Source: Pristionchus mayeri
Taxonomy: Eukaryota; Nematoda; Chromadorea; Rhabditida; Neodiplogasteridae
DNA: 64,000 nucleotides
Reading direction: 5' to 3'
Assembly (NCBI GenBank): GCA_036245805.1
Contig: BTRK01000004.1
Coordinates: forward strand, 4,278,001-4,342,000
Shown here: positions 45,536 to 56,075 of the stretch, piece after piece
How the letters are laid out: every line of letters starts with the position of its first letter
Numbering within the stretch: the stretch's first letter is position 1
Notes under the pieces: model-generated
Database searches by the model: none
What the model was told of the DNA's origin: nothing
The model's input: only the letters and a program-made list of their open reading frames with translations
Program-made: the position numbers and the translations under genes

Positions 45536-46766
45536 GGAAAGTTCGTATAATGCTTCGGAAAAAAGTCAGTTCGCGATCAAATGCAGTGATTGCGCAATCT
45601 GTTTGTCAACAATGTATTGCATCATTCTGACGTTGAGTAGTGAGATGATTTAATCAGTCTCCTAGTTGCTACATTGATTCTTGTGATGGACTCCCATCTC
45701 TACCTCCGAGCAGTTTTACTTCATTACTACCGTCTTGGCCGATCCGTCAAGGAGGCCCACTCTGCCCTGGCCCAGTCGGAAGGAGCTGACGCCCCCTCCA
45801 TACCCTTCTGCTATAAGTGGTTCTCCCGCTTCAAGAAAGGGGAGTTTGGTCTCGATGATCAACACCGCTCTGGACGCCCTCCCTCCCTCGATCAGCCTCT
45901 CGTTCTCCGCACACTGAAGCGCAAGCCCATGGCCAGTGTGCGTGAGTTGAAGAAGGATACTGGTACTCCCAGATCAACGGTGTCCGATATCCTCCATCGA
46001 TCTGGGAAGAAGCCGAACCTCCCACAAGTGATTCCCCATTACCTCTCCCCCGAACAGCTGAAAAATCGTGTTCAAGTCTGTCGGGAATTACTCCATCGTA
46101 GATCCAATCTTCGATGGGTCAATTCCATCATCGCTACAGATGAGAAGTGGATCACGTACGATAACCCCGTGAGGAGACTGCAATGGGCGGATGCAGATGA
46201 GAAGCCCACGCCCGTCCCGAAGAAGGAAGAGCACGGAAAGAAGGAACTCCTCTGCTTCTTCTTCTCAGTGCTCGGTCCCATCTACTGGGAGATCCTCGCC
46301 CCTGGCACCAGCATCAATGCCGACCTCTTCTTTGAACAACTGGAATATGTCGCGATCAGAGTCCCTCCCAGACTCCTGAACCAGGGCAAAATTCTTCTTC
46401 TGATGGACAATGCTCGTCCACATCGAGCGAAGATGACCCAGAAGAAAATGGACGAGCTGAAGATCGAGAGGATTCCTCATCCACCGTATTCCCCGGATCT
46501 CTCCCCATGCGACTACCACTGCTTCCGCTCTCTCTCTGACTTCTGCAAAGGAAAGAAGTTCAAGAATCGAGATGAAGTTGTGAGGGCTTTCGTGAACTGG
46601 GCGGTCTCGAAGAAACCCGCATTCTGGAAGAGAGGAATCGAGACCCTGCCCAATCGCTGGAGGGAGGTAGTGAGAAAGAAGGGGGCATACATTGGTCACT
46701 GAGAATTGTAAAGCATTGAATAAAAAATAAAAACAAAAAATTATACGAACTTTCCGGACACCCCAA
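45536..46766 (+). mobile_element. Mariner transposon, 1231 bp, apparently intact
   Basis: Terminal inverted repeats TTGGGGTGTCCGGAAAGTTC on the left and GAACTTTCCGGACACCCCAA on the right are identical, extending to GTATAA. Both ends are flanked by TA, the mariner target duplication. A single uninterrupted transposase frame fills the interior. Length, ends and coding content all match a full-length mariner. Confidence 0.96.
45686..46702 (+). CDS. Mariner transposase (D,D34D)
   Basis: Full-length 338-residue transposase from ATG 45686 (MDSHLYLRAVLLHYY) to TGA 46700-46702; an upstream TTG in the same frame is not needed. N-terminal paired helix-turn-helix domains (KEAHSALAQSEG; GLDDQHRSGRPPSL; RSTVSDILHRSG) are followed by the catalytic core. 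First Asp is in SIIATDEKWITYDN, second in LLLMDNARPHRA, third in YSPDLSPCDYH, with exactly 34 residues between the last two. The C-terminal motifs GKKF, LPNRW and GAYIGH are present. Small deviations: MDNARPH for the usual HDNARPH, and VIPHYL for WVPHEL. No stop or frameshift, so the copy may be active or recently active. Confidence 0.95.
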   Translation: MDSHLYLRAVLLHYYRLGRSVKEAHSALAQSEGADAPSIPFCYKWFSRFKKGEFGLDDQHRSGRPPSLDQPLVLRTLKRKPMASVRELKKDTGTPRSTVSDILHRSGKKPNLPQVIPHYLSPEQLKNRVQVCRELLHRRSNLRWVNSIIATDEKWITYDNPVRRLQWADADEKPTPVPKKEEHGKKELLCFFFSVLGPIYWEILAPGTSINADLFFEQLEYVAIRVPPRLLNQGKILLLMDNARPHRAKMTQKKMDELKIERIPHPPYSPDLSPCDYHCFRSLSDFCKGKKFKNRDEVVRAFVNWAVSKKPAFWKRGIETLPNRWREVVRKKGAYIGH

Positions 46767-46812
46767 TAATTACAATTTATATGAATGAATCCGCAAATCC
46801 TTACAAAATGTT

Positions 46813-46894
46813 CGATCAGGATGAGATTCGAACTCACGCGGGCAGAGCCCATTGGATTAGCAGTCCAACGCCTTAACCACTCGGCCACCTGATC
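46813..46894 (-). tRNA. tRNA-Ser (anticodon GCT)
   Basis: An 82-nt class II cloverleaf on the minus strand. Acceptor GATCAGG (46894-46888) pairs with CCTGATC (46820-46814), discriminator G. The D arm has GGCCGAGTGGTTAAGGC. Anticodon stem/loop GTTGGACTGCTAATCCAAT gives GCT (Ser). A long variable arm (GGGCTCTGCCC) and a T arm with GAGTTCGAATCTC complete it. It starts 47 bp from the mariner's right end and looks functional. Confidence 0.95.
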
Positions 46895-47323
46895 TTGCCG
46901 TCAGTACAATTGCGTTTACTTGGTGCTTTCATTTTTTGAGCATTGTCTGTGCTCATTTATGTTGATGGACTGTTGTTTATTACTTACGTGATGGGGTTAA
47001 TAATGTGATTCACATTTATGTGAAGTTCCTTTTCCTCGATTCTATTACTTGTGACTGAATGAATTCTTCCCTACATAATGTGACCTTTTACGTACCAACC
47101 ATTCAACTACAACACTGAGATACTTACAATGTCTTTGCTTACGTCTTTGTTAGGCTCTCGTGGAGTCTACTCGTTTACGTTTCTAGTCAAATTCAATTCA
47201 TTATTATCAAAATCTTTATTCACAGAATACACAAATTTCGCAGAGATGCCATTCATATTTGTTATTTGATTAGATATGCTTTTATTCTGACACGACTAAT
47301 ACGATTTCGCTTCCTCGGTTCGA
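46895..47323. other. Intergenic sequence, no gene seen
   Basis: AT-rich DNA between the tRNA-Ser and the 3' end of the first Sre-type receptor. No coding or repeat structure noticed. Confidence 0.5.
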
Positions 47324-49182
47324 TCAATTGGTCCACCACGAACTGAGAGTCGAGAAATGCTCTTCAGGACTTTGTGATGTCCCCGAAAGGGGAGCTATTT
47401 TTCTGAAAGAAGGTATTGCTGAGTTTCTAAGACAGTTTTCTAGTTTCTAAGACCTTTCAAATTTTTCGATTCTCTTACAGATCCCAAATAAGAACAAACA
47501 TTCAGAGTGTTTTTCAAGCTCACAAGAGCGCAAACTACTGACAGGTTGGTCTTCATTCCGATTCTCGTCCGGATGTAGTCGACGTGACGACCAATGGAGA
47601 GAGTGCAGAAAACGTACGCAAAGAAGAATCCACTGAGAACATTCGATCAATGAATGGAGCAATGTTTTCGCTCTCTCCATATCACACACTCTCTTGCCCA
47701 CTCTGACCGACGAGAGAGAGCGTGTGGTTTGGAGAGAGTCAGACGATTCCTCAATGAATGGAATGCCGACGAGAGGAGCTTCGCATGAGATTTCATTGAA
47801 TGTGAGCACTAAATCTTCTTCGAAACATCACATTCATTTTCGAATATCTCATAGCAATGTGAAAAAAATATTTGCTTCGAACTCACTATGCGCAAATAAG
47901 TTGAAAGCAAGCTTTCGAAAATTCCAAGAGTTTTATCCAAGTCGGATCGTGTCCTGCAGTTAATTGAGTCAGAAGAAATGAATATTGCCGACAATACCGA
48001 AAATGAGTGGAGGAACGAAGAATAGGATGAGGTAGAAAATAATTTGTAATGCACACCCGAAAATGTACAATCGAATGTCCTATAAGAGCCATTGCTTTTC
48101 TTCCCAAACAATGATTCCTACTTTAGCCAGTTTGATGTTTTCCTTCACTTGCCATCTATGGCTCACTGAATATTTGTGGATATCAGTGAAAGCAGCGAGA
48201 TTCCGCTGATTCTTCAAACTTCGTGCTTTGATGAGTAAGAAAACCTGGGAGAGCGTTTCATGAACTAGAATAATGTATTCTCATCCCCCACTCACTCCTT
48301 AGTTTATAAAGAAAACAGAAAAAAAACACGCGACGAGTCCTGAAATTTAAGCTCGAAAATTTACCCAGCAACAGATGGCGCTGACGACACAAACTGCAGC
48401 TGAGTAAGCTGCTCCGTTGAGGATATCTGCAGTGAAGTTCTACCCTTAGCAGGATGAAATGCACAAACCCTGAATCATAAGAAGAGCAATCGGCACTGTG
48501 ATCAGAGTGTTCATCAATATCAGAACAGCAGAAATCCAGATTCTTCTCTTGTTTTCGTAGTCTGCGGCATAGTGGAATGCAGCGTATCTAAATGCTCGAT
48601 AATGTAGTGACCATTGAACGATGCAGACCTCTCTGCAGTCGAATAGACTACGTAGTGGTAGATGCCCAACCAGGCACTGTACTTCACCAGGTGCACTGGT
48701 ACAATCAAGTCTGCGAGATCTATAACAATACGATGAATGTGTTATGCGAAGAAAGTTCATCTCGAAATGTAGATCAAACCTTCGAAATGTATTGCTCCAA
48801 GCTCGATTATGACGAAAAAGACTCTCGTGAGCATGTTAATTCCTCCCAGAACCAATATCGCGTACGTATTAAGAATCTTCATGTTTACGTGGAGCGCGTT
48901 TGACTGTGAATTAAAAAAATTCAAATTCCTGGACGAGCAACCGACCTTCCATACAACATACTCGAAGAGGAGGATAGAGATGGCAGTTAGGAAGTGGCCT
49001 AACAGCTGAGGTGTGATTGTTGTCGAGATGGAAAGGGAATAAGGGAATACCTCGACAGACAGCCACATGCTGTAGTTGGTGCTCAGAGAGAACGGAAGGT
49101 ATCGTGGCGAGATGAGAAAAGGAAGGACATAGGTCCGATTCTTGTGTAGGAAATGGAATGCGGAGGATGCGGAGGGAATCAT
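47324..49182 (-). CDS. Sre-type chemoreceptor, paralogue 1
   Basis: Nematode seven-transmembrane receptor of the Sre kind, about ten exons. ATG 49182-49180 (MIPSASSAFHFLHKNRTYVL). TM regions follow in SISTTITPQLLGHFLTAISI-like exons; then HVNMKILNTYAILVLGG (TM2/3), VPVHLVKYSAWLGIYHYVVY leading into the family signature 'ER..A....DYE', here ERSA then FHYAADYENKRRIWI. Next are YSVSHRWQVKENIKLAK, FFVPPLIFG, and GFFFAYVFCTLSIGRH. The last exon (about 47395-47324) gives APLSGTSQSPEEHFSTLSSW, the usual Sre end. The frame into that last exon is not fully resolved by eye, so either one donor is missed or the 3' end has changed. A hairpin element lies in the intron near 47670-47740. It is clearly a duplicate of the gene at 50404-53984. 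Confidence 0.72.
47670..47740. mobile_element. Hairpin element with shared CT/GA core (family H3)
   Basis: CTCTCTCCATATCACACACT pairs imperfectly with the inverse arm AGCGTGTGGTTTGGAGAGAG around CTGACCGACGAGAG. The core matches the other hairpins but the arms differ. Direct copies of TCAATGAATGGA flank it (about 47647 and 47750). Intronic in Sre paralogue 1. Confidence 0.65.
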
Positions 49183-50403
49183 CTGCACGGGGAAATTGTG
49201 GAAGCCTTCTAGGATGATTTTGAAACGAATTAGAGCGATTTGAAGAAAAAGTGTGACAGACAAACAAACAAACATAGGGACAGACAGACAGACAGACGTT
49301 ATGGTATTTCTTTATAGCAATCGGAGTAAGTATATTTACATGTAACGAATAACCTTGTACTGATAAAAGTAATACTTTGAGCGTGCTTCTCGTTGAACTT
49401 GAAATGCTCAGAAAGCAAGCGTGAATTAAAGAAAACTTCCGCATTGATAAACGGAAACTACACTACATACAGGAATATGAAAAGGGGAAGATACGAGATA
49501 TTATTGAGGGTCTCTCCTATTATGTCTCGTGTCATGATGGACCTTATTAGAAGACGACGGGGGAGGTACGGCCAAGCACTAGATTCAATAACACATCACA
49601 CGCGTGGATGCGTATCTGAATAACATCTCGCCATGTGAAGAAAGCGTCGCTTCGACAGGAACTGAATGAAGGACAGAAGCAATACGTGATTTTCGAAAAA
49701 TGGTTTATCATATCATTAAAGTTATAATAATAAAAATTCGAGTATAGGATATCATCAGTTCCATGACTTCTTCTGTGCAGTGATACGTGGGGAAATTAAT
49801 TTATAACTTCCAAGATTTTATAGCTCTTACAAGCGCTCCATTCTCCATTCTCCATTCTCTCCATTCTCCATTCTCCATTCTCCATTCTCCATTCTCCATT
49901 CTCCATTCTCCATTCTCCATTCTAGCGCTCGTGATGGGCGGTCGTCCCTGACCCCGCTCTTTTCCGACCTAGTTTGGGGAATCCTCTCCCGTCAGCTTGG
50001 GCAACCCGGAGAGTATCGCCTACTTGGTACACTTCAAGAGGAGGAGCACGGACGGATTCCCATCGTCTCGAGTGATCTACCGTCAAGAAAGCCCCGCTGT
50101 CTGCGTTGTGAGTTCCTAACCGGCGCAAGTCAGGTGTTCGGCGGCAGGATGATCTACTTCGATGCTCAACGGAGATCCGTCACGATCGTCCCTACAGTTG
50201 ACCAGAGAAGCCAAAGAAGATCCCATCCCTTGACCTAACGACGCTCTGAGACCGAAGATCCCCATTCCCTCCACACTGAAGTCACCCTCCTGCAGGACCA
50301 TTGTGCCTGACGTCAGGATAAATATGATAAATATGATGATATGATACAAGCGCTGATGAAAAGTATATGTTGGGGCAATTTCGTGTTTATTTCATTTGGC
50401 AAA
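49183..50403. other. Intergenic region between the two Sre-type genes
   Basis: Contains short GACA/AAAC runs near 49256-49295, a CTCCATT microsatellite (49840-49922) and a higher-GC block (49925-50340). The block has long frames on both strands, for example plus-strand LVWGILSRQLGQPGEYRLLG and minus-strand LEVYQVGDTLRVAQADGRG. I do not recognise either product. It may be a fragment of a mobile element or retrogene. Confidence 0.4.
49840..49922 (+). repeat. CTCCATT microsatellite
   Basis: About eleven copies of the 7-bp unit CTCCATT, with one shortened unit near 49858. Clear simple-sequence repeat. Confidence 0.92.
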
Positions 50404-53400
50404 TCACGCAGTCCACCATCCATTGAGGGTGGTAAAGTACTCCTCGTGTGTCTGCGTCAGTCCCGACAATGGCTCGATTCTCCTGGAAAAATGGGTGATC
50501 TATGAATAGAAGCTTCTTCTCGGATCGAAATAACATGTACAGAATGACTCATGCTGATCTTCATGTAAGGAATGATCACAATATCCTACATCAGAAGCAA
50601 TCGAGTGCAAACGTATGATGTCGTCTTAAGACCAAGTTTAATTCGGATGAAATCCATGTGACGACCGATAGACAGGGTGCAGAACATATATGCGATAAAG
50701 AAGCCACTACAAATTTGTGTTTACGACATAAAACATACTCGATTTTCGGTTTAACGGGACATTCCCAAAGGTTGTGCTCACTATGCACAGATTAGCTGAA
50801 AAGAGGCCTTTGTGAGTTCGAGTAATTGCCGGGACTTGGAATCATCACCTGAGAGACATTACTTCATTTTTCTGCGATAGGTGCATACCGAAAATGAGTG
50901 GAGGAACGAAGAACATCGGCAGGTAGAACAGGATCATCTCTGCACAGCCAAACACACAGAAGCGAATGTCCTCCAAGTAATTGTTTTAAAAAATCCAAAC
51001 TAAGTTTTATCCTATGCACTTTCTCCAGTCTGATGTTCTCCCTCAATTGCCATCGATAGCTCACAGAATACTGTCTGATATTTGCGAAAGTAATGAGCTT
51101 GTGTTGAGCCATTAAATTTCGCCATTTTATTCGAAAGAAAATCTGTAATCTGATATCGTTTTTTTAAACCTGAAATAGTTTACCCAACAACTGATGGCGG
51201 TTGAAGCGCAAACTCCAGCCGAGTAGAATGCTCCGTTTGCAATACCTGTCATGCTATCTATTGTGCTTTATGAGAGGAATCGCGAGAGAATCGACCACGC
51301 CACGGCGATAGGAACCAAGTTTGCCCTATCCCGCTACAAATTTGGCTACAAGTACTTTGAATGATGCTCTTTCATACTGCGTCGTCGGAATTTTGATATC
51401 TGCCGTCATCTTAGAGATTCAGAAGGCCAAACTTGGTACTATCACTTTTCGGCAATCAAATCGCGCTCACTTAAATTATCATAATTCTTTTTAAAATAAA
51501 GATAGAAGGCCGTTCTTTTTTTCCAAAGAACCCTACCATCATGCGCTACAACTTTTATTTGAGGTCATCATTCCTGGTCCTCATCCTGGTGCGGCGCGGT
51601 CGGGTGAACCAAAAGTGATGTAACTTTGGAAATCGGAAAAACTTTCTGAGTTATCATGCTTAAGTTACAGTCCATACATGTCCCTCATTTCTCCCCAAAA
51701 ATGAAAGAAATCGGAGTGGGGATAAAAAAATAGGGCCTATTTTCGTGCAGCGACCTCGAAATCAGTTCCGGACAAGAGTACTGTCATAACTTAAATTACT
51801 CTTATTTTGACTCAAAATTGTCCAAAAATGTTCAAAACTACATTATGAACTGTTTCCCCCATAGTTATGCCTCTACTTTGGTCAAGAATTACGGTACGAC
51901 CTCAAATTCGAAAATCGATATTTTGGCACTCTTCAATCTTTGGCATATGTCCAATTGTTCTGAATCGGATCAAAATGAAGTTGAAACAACCCTGGGCACG
52001 TTTCAAAGAAAGTGGGCAACTATAAATGCAATGCATCAACCGATGAATGCAAGAGAAGTTGCAAAAATGTACGTGAGGTAAAAATAGACCTAGAGCCTCG
52101 GCTTATGGCTAGAAATGTAGAGCATGATGCACTAAACATTTCATCTGTTGAAAGTGAGTTTCTATCTTTTCATTGAAGCTTGCTACAGAGCCTAGAAGTT
52201 GGATAAAACCGACTGGAGAAACGCGCGGGGGAGTGCTAAATAGGGGGGAGGGAGAGAGAGGTCAGGCGGCGAGAGTGGCAGACGGTTAGAGCGCGCGCTC
52301 TCGGGGGTTTCTAACCCATTTCTGGCCAACTTCTAGGCACTGTAGCACGCTCCAATGAAAAGATAGAAACTCACTTTCAACAGATGAAATGTTTAGCGCA
52401 TCATGTTCTACATTTGTTGCCATAAGCCGAGGCTCTATGTCTATTTTTACCTTATGCAAAGTTTTACACCTTATCTTGAATTCATCGGTTGATTCATCGC
52501 ATTTATAGTTGCCCACTTTCTTTGAAACGTTTCCAGGGTTGTTCCCACTTCATTGTGAACCGATTCAGAGCAATTGGACATATGCCAAAGATTGAAGAGT
52601 GCCAAAATATCGATTTTCGAATTTGAGGTCGTACCGTAATTCTTGACCAAAGTAGAGGCATAACTATGGGGGAAACAGTTCATAATGTAGTTTTGAACAT
52701 TTATGGACAATTTTGAGCCAAAATGAGAGTAATTGAAGTTATGAAAGTACTTGTCCGGAACTGATTTCGATGTTGCTGCACGAAAATGGGCCCTATTTTT
52801 TTATCCCCACTCCGATTTCTTTCATTTTTGGGGAGAAATGAGGGACATGTATGGACTATAACTTAAGCATGATAACTCAGAAAGTTTTTCCGATTTCCAA
52901 AGTTACGTCACTTTTGGTTCACCCGACCGCGCCGCACCAGCATGAGGACCAGGAATGATGACCTCAACATAAAAGTTGTAGCGCGTGATGGTAGGGTTCT
53001 TTGGAATAAATAACGGCCTTCTATCTTTATTTTAAAAAGAATTATGATAATTTAAGTGAGCGCGATTTGATTGCCGAAAAGTGATAGTACCAAGTTTGGC
53101 CTTCTGAATCTCGAAGATGACGGCAGATATCAAAATTCCGACGACGCAGTTTGAAAGGGCATCATTCAAAGTACTTGTAGCCAAATTTGTAGTGGGATAG
53201 GGCAAACTTGTTTCCTACCGCCGCTGGCCCCCCTCAATGGTCGATTCTCTCGTGATTCCTCTCTTATTTAGATCGAGCTCGAACCGTAGATCAGCAAGAG
53301 CGCTATAGCAACCGATACAATGGTGTTAGCGAAGATCAGAGAAAGCGGAATCCAAATCCGTCTGACGTTTTCATAGTCGGAAGCAAATCGCAGAGCGGCG

Positions 53401-53984
53401 TATCTACATTGGAAGCTTTTTCAGGTTATTTGGTGTGGTGTTCACCTCTCTGCCGTAGCATACATCACATAGTGATAGATGCCCAGCCAGACGCCGAACT
53501 TGACGAAGTGCACGGGAATTATGAAGTGTGAGACGGCTGAAATAAGTGCACATGCATGGGAGTTTAATCGAAAGCAAGTCTACCCGAGACACTGATCCAT
53601 CCCAGCTCAATTGATTTGAAAAATAATCTAGTTAACACGTTTGTTCCGCCCAAAACCAACGCTGCGTATGTGTTCAATATCTTCATGTTGATGTGGAAAG
53701 CATTTGCCTGTAATTTAGTGGATTGGAAGAAGCGACGAAGATTATAAAATACCTTCCAAACGACGCAGCTAAAGAGAAAAATAGAAAGCAAAGTAAGCAC
53801 ATGGCCGAAAAGCTGAAGATCCACTTTAATTGTGGTACAGCCAAGATAAAACCTCGATGTATAGCCAAATTGAGTAGATGGAGCGTATCGAAATAGGAAG
53901 GTATTGAGGAGAAATGTAAAATGGAAGATAGTAAGTTTGTTTATTGTGGTAGAAATGGAAAGCGGAAGTAGCTGAAGGGATCAT
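50404..53984 (-). CDS. Sre-type chemoreceptor, paralogue 2, split by a 2-kb insertion
   Basis: Second Sre-type receptor with the same exon plan as its neighbour. ATG 53984-53982 (MIPSATSAFHFYHNKQTYYL). Then HINMKILNTYAALVLGGTNV, IIPVHFVKFGVWLGIYHYVM with ATAER, and YAALRFASDYENVRRIWIP (family 'ER..A....DYE' signature). After a foldback element in the intron (51272-53263) come NGAFYSAGVCASTAISCW, YSVSYRWQLRENIRLEK, FFVPPLIFG and GFFIAYMFCTLSIGRHMDF. The last exon is RIEPLSGLTQTHEEYFTTLN, with TGA at 50404-50406. The final intron joins in frame (ATG codon split 2+1). No stop codons seen, so the gene still looks functional. Confidence 0.78.
51272..53263. mobile_element. 1992-bp foldback element with ~900-bp arms
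   Basis: Ends read GAGAGGAATCGCGAGAGAAT and, at the other side, ATTCTCTCGTGATTCCTCTC, flanked on both sides by TTAT (likely target duplication). The arms (about 51272-52200 and 52320-53263) are near-identical inverted copies, so the same 80-codon frame (starting MSKNVQNYIMNCFPH or MSINVQNYIMNC) appears once on each strand. The ~110-bp centre is rich in GGGGAGGGAGAGAGAGG and CGCGCGCTCTCGG. There is no transposase. It lies in an intron of the second Sre-type gene. Confidence 0.9.
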
Positions 53985-54924
53985 TTCGCTTCAGACAAGA
54001 CGATAAATCTGGAAGAACGCCATATCTGAAGTGCCAAATTATATTAGAAAGAAGAGCTCGGAGCCAAGCTGAGCCACGGCTCGCTTAGGCAGACCTTGAG
54101 CGCACGCAACGCTCCACTGCGACATCACTCTAACCCAGCGAATTTAATGAAGTATGTGGTTTAAGAGGAGAGCATAGAGAAACGTCGTCACTTTCAAGGA
54201 TTTATTAATACAATACTAGCATTCTATTTTCACAGAATGTAATTTTGTCGGATTTTCCGACACTATTTGAGCTAGACCCCTTTCCACGTACTGCTGAAAC
54301 GCAATTCATCATGACAAGAAAGTCAAAAGATGTTTTTAGATTTTCCTCTATAGTAGGACAAAAAGAAAATATTGTTGGTGCTGTTAACGGGTTTAAGCTA
54401 TCCCGAGTAGCGTTACCGTTCAAGTTCTACCCGGCAATTATTGTACTACACGATAATACGGCGAGATTGTAGCATTATACCAAATAACTCGAATTGAATA
54501 AACGAGGGGTGTAAAGGTCTGTGGGAATCTTGAAAGAAGCATACCTCTCCTTGACAACAACGATATTTCGAGATGTCTGTTATGATTCTCGAAAAGTTCA
54601 TTGAATAAGAAGTTCACTTTCTCCCTAAAGTTCAGTCAGGAGTATGCTCTAGAGGGAAATGAGAATGGATCAAAAGAGTACGTAATCACAACACAAATTT
54701 CTCAGCTTTGTTTATGTACGAATCGTAATCAATATATGACTCGTCAGTTATCCCATTGTCCCCTAAAGTTATACCATACCAGCCTCGACACGAAAGAAAA
54801 TTCCATTTCCATGCATTTTCCGCTCGCTATTCATGACGCATTAAAGGAGAAATATCAGCAAATCTGAAGAGAGCATTCTGACAACACGTTTTTTAGACAA
54901 CCGTAAACCATAAAAAACTATCGA
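53985..54924. other. Intergenic sequence, no gene seen
   Basis: Upstream of Sre paralogue 2. Open frames at 54205-54472 and 54601-54867 are unsupported by splice sites or family features. Confidence 0.4.
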
Positions 54925-55225
54925 AATTCGCACAGTGTTGCGCCGTTTCTACAAGTCCTACTCTACACTCGAGTTAATGATGAACTCGTCCATGTCACAA
55001 TGAGAAGAGTAGTACGCCAACGTGATACCCTATCCCCTCGTCTCTTCAACGCAGTGCTATGATCAGCCATGGACAGCATTTATTGGGAGTCGGATGGAAT
55101 AAGAATCGACGGAAGGAACCTTTGCCACTTGGAGTATGCCGATGACGTGGCTCTCGTTGCCAAATCTCGGCCCGAGCTGGAACGAATGCTGAAGAAGCTA
55201 ATAGAACATACTATCTGAGAAAATC
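54925..55225 (+). pseudogene. LINE reverse-transcriptase fragment
   Basis: In one frame: RRVVRQRDTLSPRLFNAVL, an in-frame TGA near 55060, then SAMDSIYWESDGIRIDGRN, and LEYADDVALVAKSRPELERM. This is the polymerase segment around the catalytic YADD box of an RTE-like non-LTR element. It is cut on both sides and interrupted by a stop, so it is dead. The lineage differs from the element at 12.3-14.6 kb (VALVAKSR here, LCLVDADI there). Confidence 0.78.
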
Positions 55226-56075
55226 AACATATTTCTTCAGCGACTTGGCACAGGTCGAAAATTGAAATCCTTTTTGACTTCACCAATAGGTAGTACTCGA
55301 CGAGGGTAATCGACGAGCATCGCCAAAATTTCGATCCGCATCCGCGCGCGCGGCGGCGCGGATCTTCAAAAAACTACAGTAATCCTCGAAATGTTTTATA
55401 TCGATCCTAATCACTGTGTCGGTAGGGGCGCTGCATTCCTTGACAAATTCGAAGACTTTTTTACTTCGGGGAATTTTTCGATCAGATTCCATCCAAAGCC
55501 GGAAATCGATATTTCCACTTTTATTTCGGACATGAATGCAATTCCTCAGAAATTTTTCAAAAACTCCCCTAAATATTATTGTTGTTTTAGCTTCTGCTTG
55601 AGTCGATACATCTTTCAGTAGAAAGGCGCGAATAAAAATTTCCCGGAAGGAAGGTCAAATGAATTTTGAATGACTTATGGTGTAATTTTTGGGTTACGGT
55701 AAGTGAGTGCAAAAGTTTGACGACCTTTCCCAATTGGTGAATCATGGTCCGAAAATCGATTTTAGACTAATTTACACGAATTGGGAAAAGTTCATCCTCA
55801 TTTGTTATTATTGCCTCTATCTAGGAATTCCATAGTCAACTGGAATTAAATTTAACGTTTGTTGTAGTGAAAAGAAGATTTAACTTGAATACTTCCCGCA
55901 TATTTTGCAGCTACTCAACGACAAAGCTAGAAGCAAATTTTTTTGTAGCAAAAATATTTTCCAGTAACTGCGCCACAATTCTCCCCTGAGAATACTGTAG
56001 GCAATACCCTACTAGGTATTGTCAATCAATCTCACTCCAACGATTCTTTCTGAGCATATATACCTGAAATCATTT
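55226..56075. other. AT-rich intergenic sequence
   Basis: Contains a small CGCGCGCGGCGGCGCG patch near 55345 and a frame at 55391-55621 of unknown value. TTCCCAATTGG near 55728 and CGAATTGGGAA near 55777 form a weak inverted repeat. No gene assigned. Confidence 0.4.

Noticed and set aside
51818..52710. Two similar 80-codon frames (M.NVQNYIMNCFPH) as a duplicated gene pair
   Set aside because: They are the same sequence in the two arms of the 2-kb foldback, one on each strand, so conservation is explained by arm identity.
55391..55621. 76-codon plus-strand frame (MFYIDPNHCVGRGAAF)
   Set aside because: No splice sites, start context or recognisable family; AT-rich intergenic setting next to a dead LINE fragment.
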